Source of the DNA: an uncultured Pseudoflavonifractor sp.
GTDB taxonomy: Bacteria; Bacillota; Clostridia; Oscillospirales; Oscillospiraceae
Assembly (NCBI GenBank): GCA_904419835.1
Contig: CAJFTA010000016.1
Location: 1-61,604, forward strand
DNA length: 61,604 nt
Direction: 5' to 3'
Positions 59,764 to 61,604 of the stretch are shown one piece after another. The position numbers were made by a program, and so were the translations under genes. Under the pieces are notes generated by a model that did not search any database, was not told the DNA's origin, and saw only the letters and a program-made list of their open reading frames with translations. Positions within the stretch are counted from its first letter, which is position 1. Each line of letters opens with the position of its first letter.

Positions 59764-59801
59764 CCCGGCCAGCGGCCGGACGCTGGGGCCGGGGCTTTTT
59801 T
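59764..59801 (+). terminator. Terminator of the TetR gene
   Basis: CCCGGCCAGCG and CGCTGGGGCCGGG (small bulge) are followed by GCTTTTTT. Confidence 0.75.
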
Positions 59802-59811
59802 GGAAACAAAA

Positions 59812-59824
59812 TGAACAATGTTCA
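59812..59824. promoter_or_regulatory. TetR operator, copy 2
   Basis: TGAACAATGTTCA lies 20 bases before the start of the membrane operon and differs from copy 1 by one base at the centre. Confidence 0.75.
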
Positions 59825-59843
59825 GATAAAGGAGTGATATCGC

Positions 59844-60263
59844 ATGAAAGTACAGAAGAATACCCTCCTGCTGCTGGCCTGCCTGGTGTGGGGCGCGGCG
59901 GGGTTCAACATCCTGCGGATTGGTCTGACGGCCTACCCGGCCTACGTGACTGTGGTGAATCTGCTTCTGTCCGCCGTGGTCTTTGGGCTGTTCCAGCGCT
60001 TTGTGTTCGGAAAGCTGGTGAAGAAGCACACCGGACGCATTGCGGGCATGGAGGAGAAGCCACAGTTTTTCCTGAAATTCTTCGACGGCAAGGCCTTTAC
60101 CGTTATGGCGGTGATGATGGCCGGGGGCATTGGCCTGCGGGTTTCCGGCCTGGCGCCGGAGCGGTTTGTCGCCGTATTCTACTCGGGCCTGGGGGCGGCC
60201 CTGCTGCTGGCGGGGTGCCTGTTCGGCCGCAACTACGGGAGAGCAGTCCGCGCGGCAGCGTAG
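59844..60263 (+). CDS. Membrane protein of the TetR-controlled operon (139 aa)
   Basis: AAAGGAGTG precedes the ATG. Four hydrophobic helices are visible (LLLLACLVWGAAGFNILRIG, VVNLLLSAVVFGLFQRFVFG, VMAVMMAGGIGLRV, VFYSGLGAALLLAGCLFG). A loop with KKHTGRIAGMEEKPQFFLKF lies between helices 2 and 3. I recognise it only as a small conserved Firmicute membrane protein. It is the first gene after the operator. Confidence 0.8.
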   Translation: MKVQKNTLLLLACLVWGAAGFNILRIGLTAYPAYVTVVNLLLSAVVFGLFQRFVFGKLVKKHTGRIAGMEEKPQFFLKFFDGKAFTVMAVMMAGGIGLRVSGLAPERFVAVFYSGLGAALLLAGCLFGRNYGRAVRAAA

Positions 60264-60315
60264 CGTGCGGTTGATATAAATCAAAAGGCAAAAGGAAACG
60301 AAAGGACTATTCATT

Positions 60316-60978
60316 ATGCAGGCAATTGTAGAGACCCTGTTTGACGCGGTCTATCTTATTTCCGTCATTACAATCGGTATTCTCATGATCCGGGGCAGCA
60401 AGGGCCGGAGCCAGTACCGGCTCTTCGGCGTGATGGCTGTGGTGCTGGGCGCGGGAGACTCTTTCCACCTGGTGCCCCGTGCGCTGGCTCTGTGCACCAC
60501 CGGCCTGGAGAATTACACTGTGCCCCTGGGACTGGGCAAGTGGATCACCTCCATCACCATGACCATCTTCTATGTGATTCTCTATTACGTCTGGCGTCAG
60601 CGCTATCAGATCAAGGGCCGTAACGGTATCACCGCCGCCGTGTACATCCTGGCTGGGTTGCGGATTATCCTGTGCATGATGCCTCAGAACGAGTGGCTCA
60701 GCACCTCTGCGCCCCTGTCCTGGGGTATCTGGCGGAATATCCCCTTCGCCCTGCTGGGTCTGCTGATCATTGTTCTCTTTTACCGCAGCGCCGGGGAGCG
60801 GAATGACCGGGCCTTCCGCTGGATGTGGCTGACCATTGTCCTCAGCTTCGGGTTCTATATCCCGGTGGTCCTCTGGGCGGATGCCATGCCCATGGTGGGT
60901 ATGCTGATGATTCCTAAGACCTGCGCCTATGTTTGGACGGTGCTCATCGGCTACCAGGCTATGAAGAATGAGAAATAA
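60316..60978 (+). CDS. Seven-helix membrane protein of the TetR-controlled operon (220 aa)
   Basis: It starts at the ATG at 60316 after AAAGGAAACG. About six to seven hydrophobic helices are present (AVYLISVITIGILMIRG, FGVMAVVLGAGDSFHLVPRA, ITMTIFYVILYYVW, IPFALLGLLIIVLFYR, WLTIVLSFGFYIPVVLWA). The conserved GDSFHLVPR motif with Asp and His near residue 52 may bind a cofactor or metal. The function is unknown to me. It is followed after a short gap by the broken DUF2871 gene. Confidence 0.8.
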   Translation: MQAIVETLFDAVYLISVITIGILMIRGSKGRSQYRLFGVMAVVLGAGDSFHLVPRALALCTTGLENYTVPLGLGKWITSITMTIFYVILYYVWRQRYQIKGRNGITAAVYILAGLRIILCMMPQNEWLSTSAPLSWGIWRNIPFALLGLLIIVLFYRSAGERNDRAFRWMWLTIVLSFGFYIPVVLWADAMPMVGMLMIPKTCAYVWTVLIGYQAMKNEK

Positions 60979-60991
60979 GGAGGAATTTTTT

Positions 60992-61341
60992 ATGAAGCGC
61001 TATGCCAACACCGCTGTGGCCTACGCCGTGATTGCCATGCTTTTCGGCGTGTTCTACCGCGAGTTCACCAAATTTAACGGCTTTGAGGGTCAGACTGTGC
61101 TCTCCGCCATCCACCCCCACTACTTTATGCTGGGCATGGTATTTTTCCTGCTGCTCCTGCTGCTGGAGAAGTCTGTGGGATTCTCCGGCGCCGGGGCGTG
61201 GCTCAAGTGCTGGGGACGCCCCTGTCCTCCGCCATGAATGGCGCTCTGTCCGGCGTGGCGGGCATCGGCCATATCCTGCTGGGGGTCAGCCTGATTCTGA
61301 TCCTCCTTCGGATTGGGAAATGCGCGGTCGGCAAGAATTGA
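60992..61341 (+). pseudogene. DUF2871 gene with internal deletion and frameshift
   Basis: AGGAGG precedes the ATG. Frame 1 (to 61237) starts as a normal DUF2871 membrane protein (YAVIAMLFGVFYREFTKFNG, IHPHYFMLGMVFFLLLLLLE) and then turns into nonsense (AWLKCWGRPCPPP). The normal C-terminal part (GVAQVLGTPLSSAMNGALSG, then VAGIGHILLGVSLILILL) continues in another frame up to the TGA at 61339. About 30 residues of the usual middle (a transmembrane helix) are missing. One deletion explains both loss and frameshift. Confidence 0.8.
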
Positions 61342-61360
61342 ATGCTCCACATTCCACACT

Positions 61361-61382
61361 GAGAGCCGCCCGGGCGGCTCTC
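61361..61382 (+). terminator. GC-rich hairpin after the DUF2871 remnant
   Basis: GAGAGCCGCC and GGCGGCTCTC pair around CG and are followed by AGCGTGTCGAAAAACC instead of a U-tract. Confidence 0.6.
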
Positions 61383-61604
61383 AGCGTGTCGAAAAACCTT
61401 GGTTGAACAGAATTCGCCTGGGCTGGGGCGGGGGAGCGCGAGGGGGCAGCCGCCCGCCTCGCGTGGAATCAAATGCCTCGGAAGCCTTGCTGTGCAAGGC
61501 TTCCGGAGAGCGGAGCGGGGACTTTTGCGCCGCTGTGCGGCGCGAAAGTAACGGCATTTTTGAAGGCTGTCGAAAAAGTCCAGGGACTTTTTCGACAGCC
61601 TGAG
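61383..61604 (+). repeat. Interspersed repeat family B, copy B3
   Basis: This copy matches B1 (4158-4375) along its length. It includes GGGGCGGGGGAGCGCGAGGG, CGGAAGCCTTGC/GCAAGGCTTCCG, ACTTTTGCGCCGC/GCGGCGCGAAAGT and the terminal GGCTGTCGAAAAAGTCC inverted repeat ending in CCTGAG. It may continue beyond the window. Confidence 0.88.

Noticed and set aside
1..61604. Repeats A and B as parts of CRISPR arrays.
   Set aside because: The copies are about 70-220 bp long, dispersed over kilobases and in both orientations, without regular short spacers.

Overview
The window reads as chromosomal DNA of a GC-rich, strictly anaerobic, spore-forming Firmicute, most likely an Oscillospiraceae/Flavonifractor-like gut Clostridium (inference). 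Support comes from AGGAGG-type ribosome binding sites, consensus sigma-A promoters, YlbJ and SpoIIE-type proteins, pyruvate formate-lyase, an [FeFe]-hydrogenase-like protein, an NADH-linked flavodiiron protein and a UGA-encoded selenocysteine in selD. I saw no rRNA gene, canonical tRNA gene, transposase, phage module or CRISPR array.

Layout. 0-5 kb: two WYL regulators run divergently from a DUF2828 (Ro60-like HEAT/vWA) gene whose leader can fold into two tRNA-like modules; then a truncated P-loop ATPase next to a repeat. 5-17 kb: selenoprotein selD, a ROK protein, a DUF5301-like anchored protein, serine dehydratase (sdaAB-sdaAA), an amidohydrolase/ClC pair, a CNNM/CBS protein and pyruvate kinase with a duplicated tail. 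17-24 kb: a beta-CASP nuclease, ylbJ, DUF2804, a TetR/DegV divergon and a zinc ribbon. 24-30 kb: a phosphopantetheinyl transferase, a glycolipid glycosyltransferase/38-aa peptide/flippase operon, a ROK glucokinase and a degenerate homocysteine methyltransferase. 30-35 kb: a membrane-anchored GH3 operon. 35-40 kb: a leftward operon of sensory [FeFe]-hydrogenase-like protein, SpoIIE phosphatase, LytTR regulator and GHKL kinase. 40-49 kb: PepF, an NADH-rubredoxin-flavodiiron fusion with three rubredoxins, a second LytTR/GHKL pair and a GH2 enzyme. 49-55 kb: an AT-rich SLH protein and a split pyruvate formate-lyase with its activase. 55-61.6 kb: a glycosyltransferase, an alanine symporter, glycerate kinase, an AlkD-like protein and a TetR-controlled membrane operon ending in a broken DUF2871 gene.

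Two families of interspersed structured repeats (A, five copies; B, three copies) lie at gene 3' ends, usually next to a GC-rich hairpin followed by a shared motif close to CTCAGCGTGTCGAAAAACC. Stems in family A keep pairing although their sequence changes, which argues for a selected nucleic-acid structure.

The genes fit a fermentative, redox-managing lifestyle: pyruvate made by Pyk and serine dehydratase can be cleaved by the split PFL, oxygen can be removed by the flavodiiron fusion, and H2/redox state may be sensed by the hydrogenase-SpoIIE operon. All folds, promoters and family calls were made by eye without a database search.
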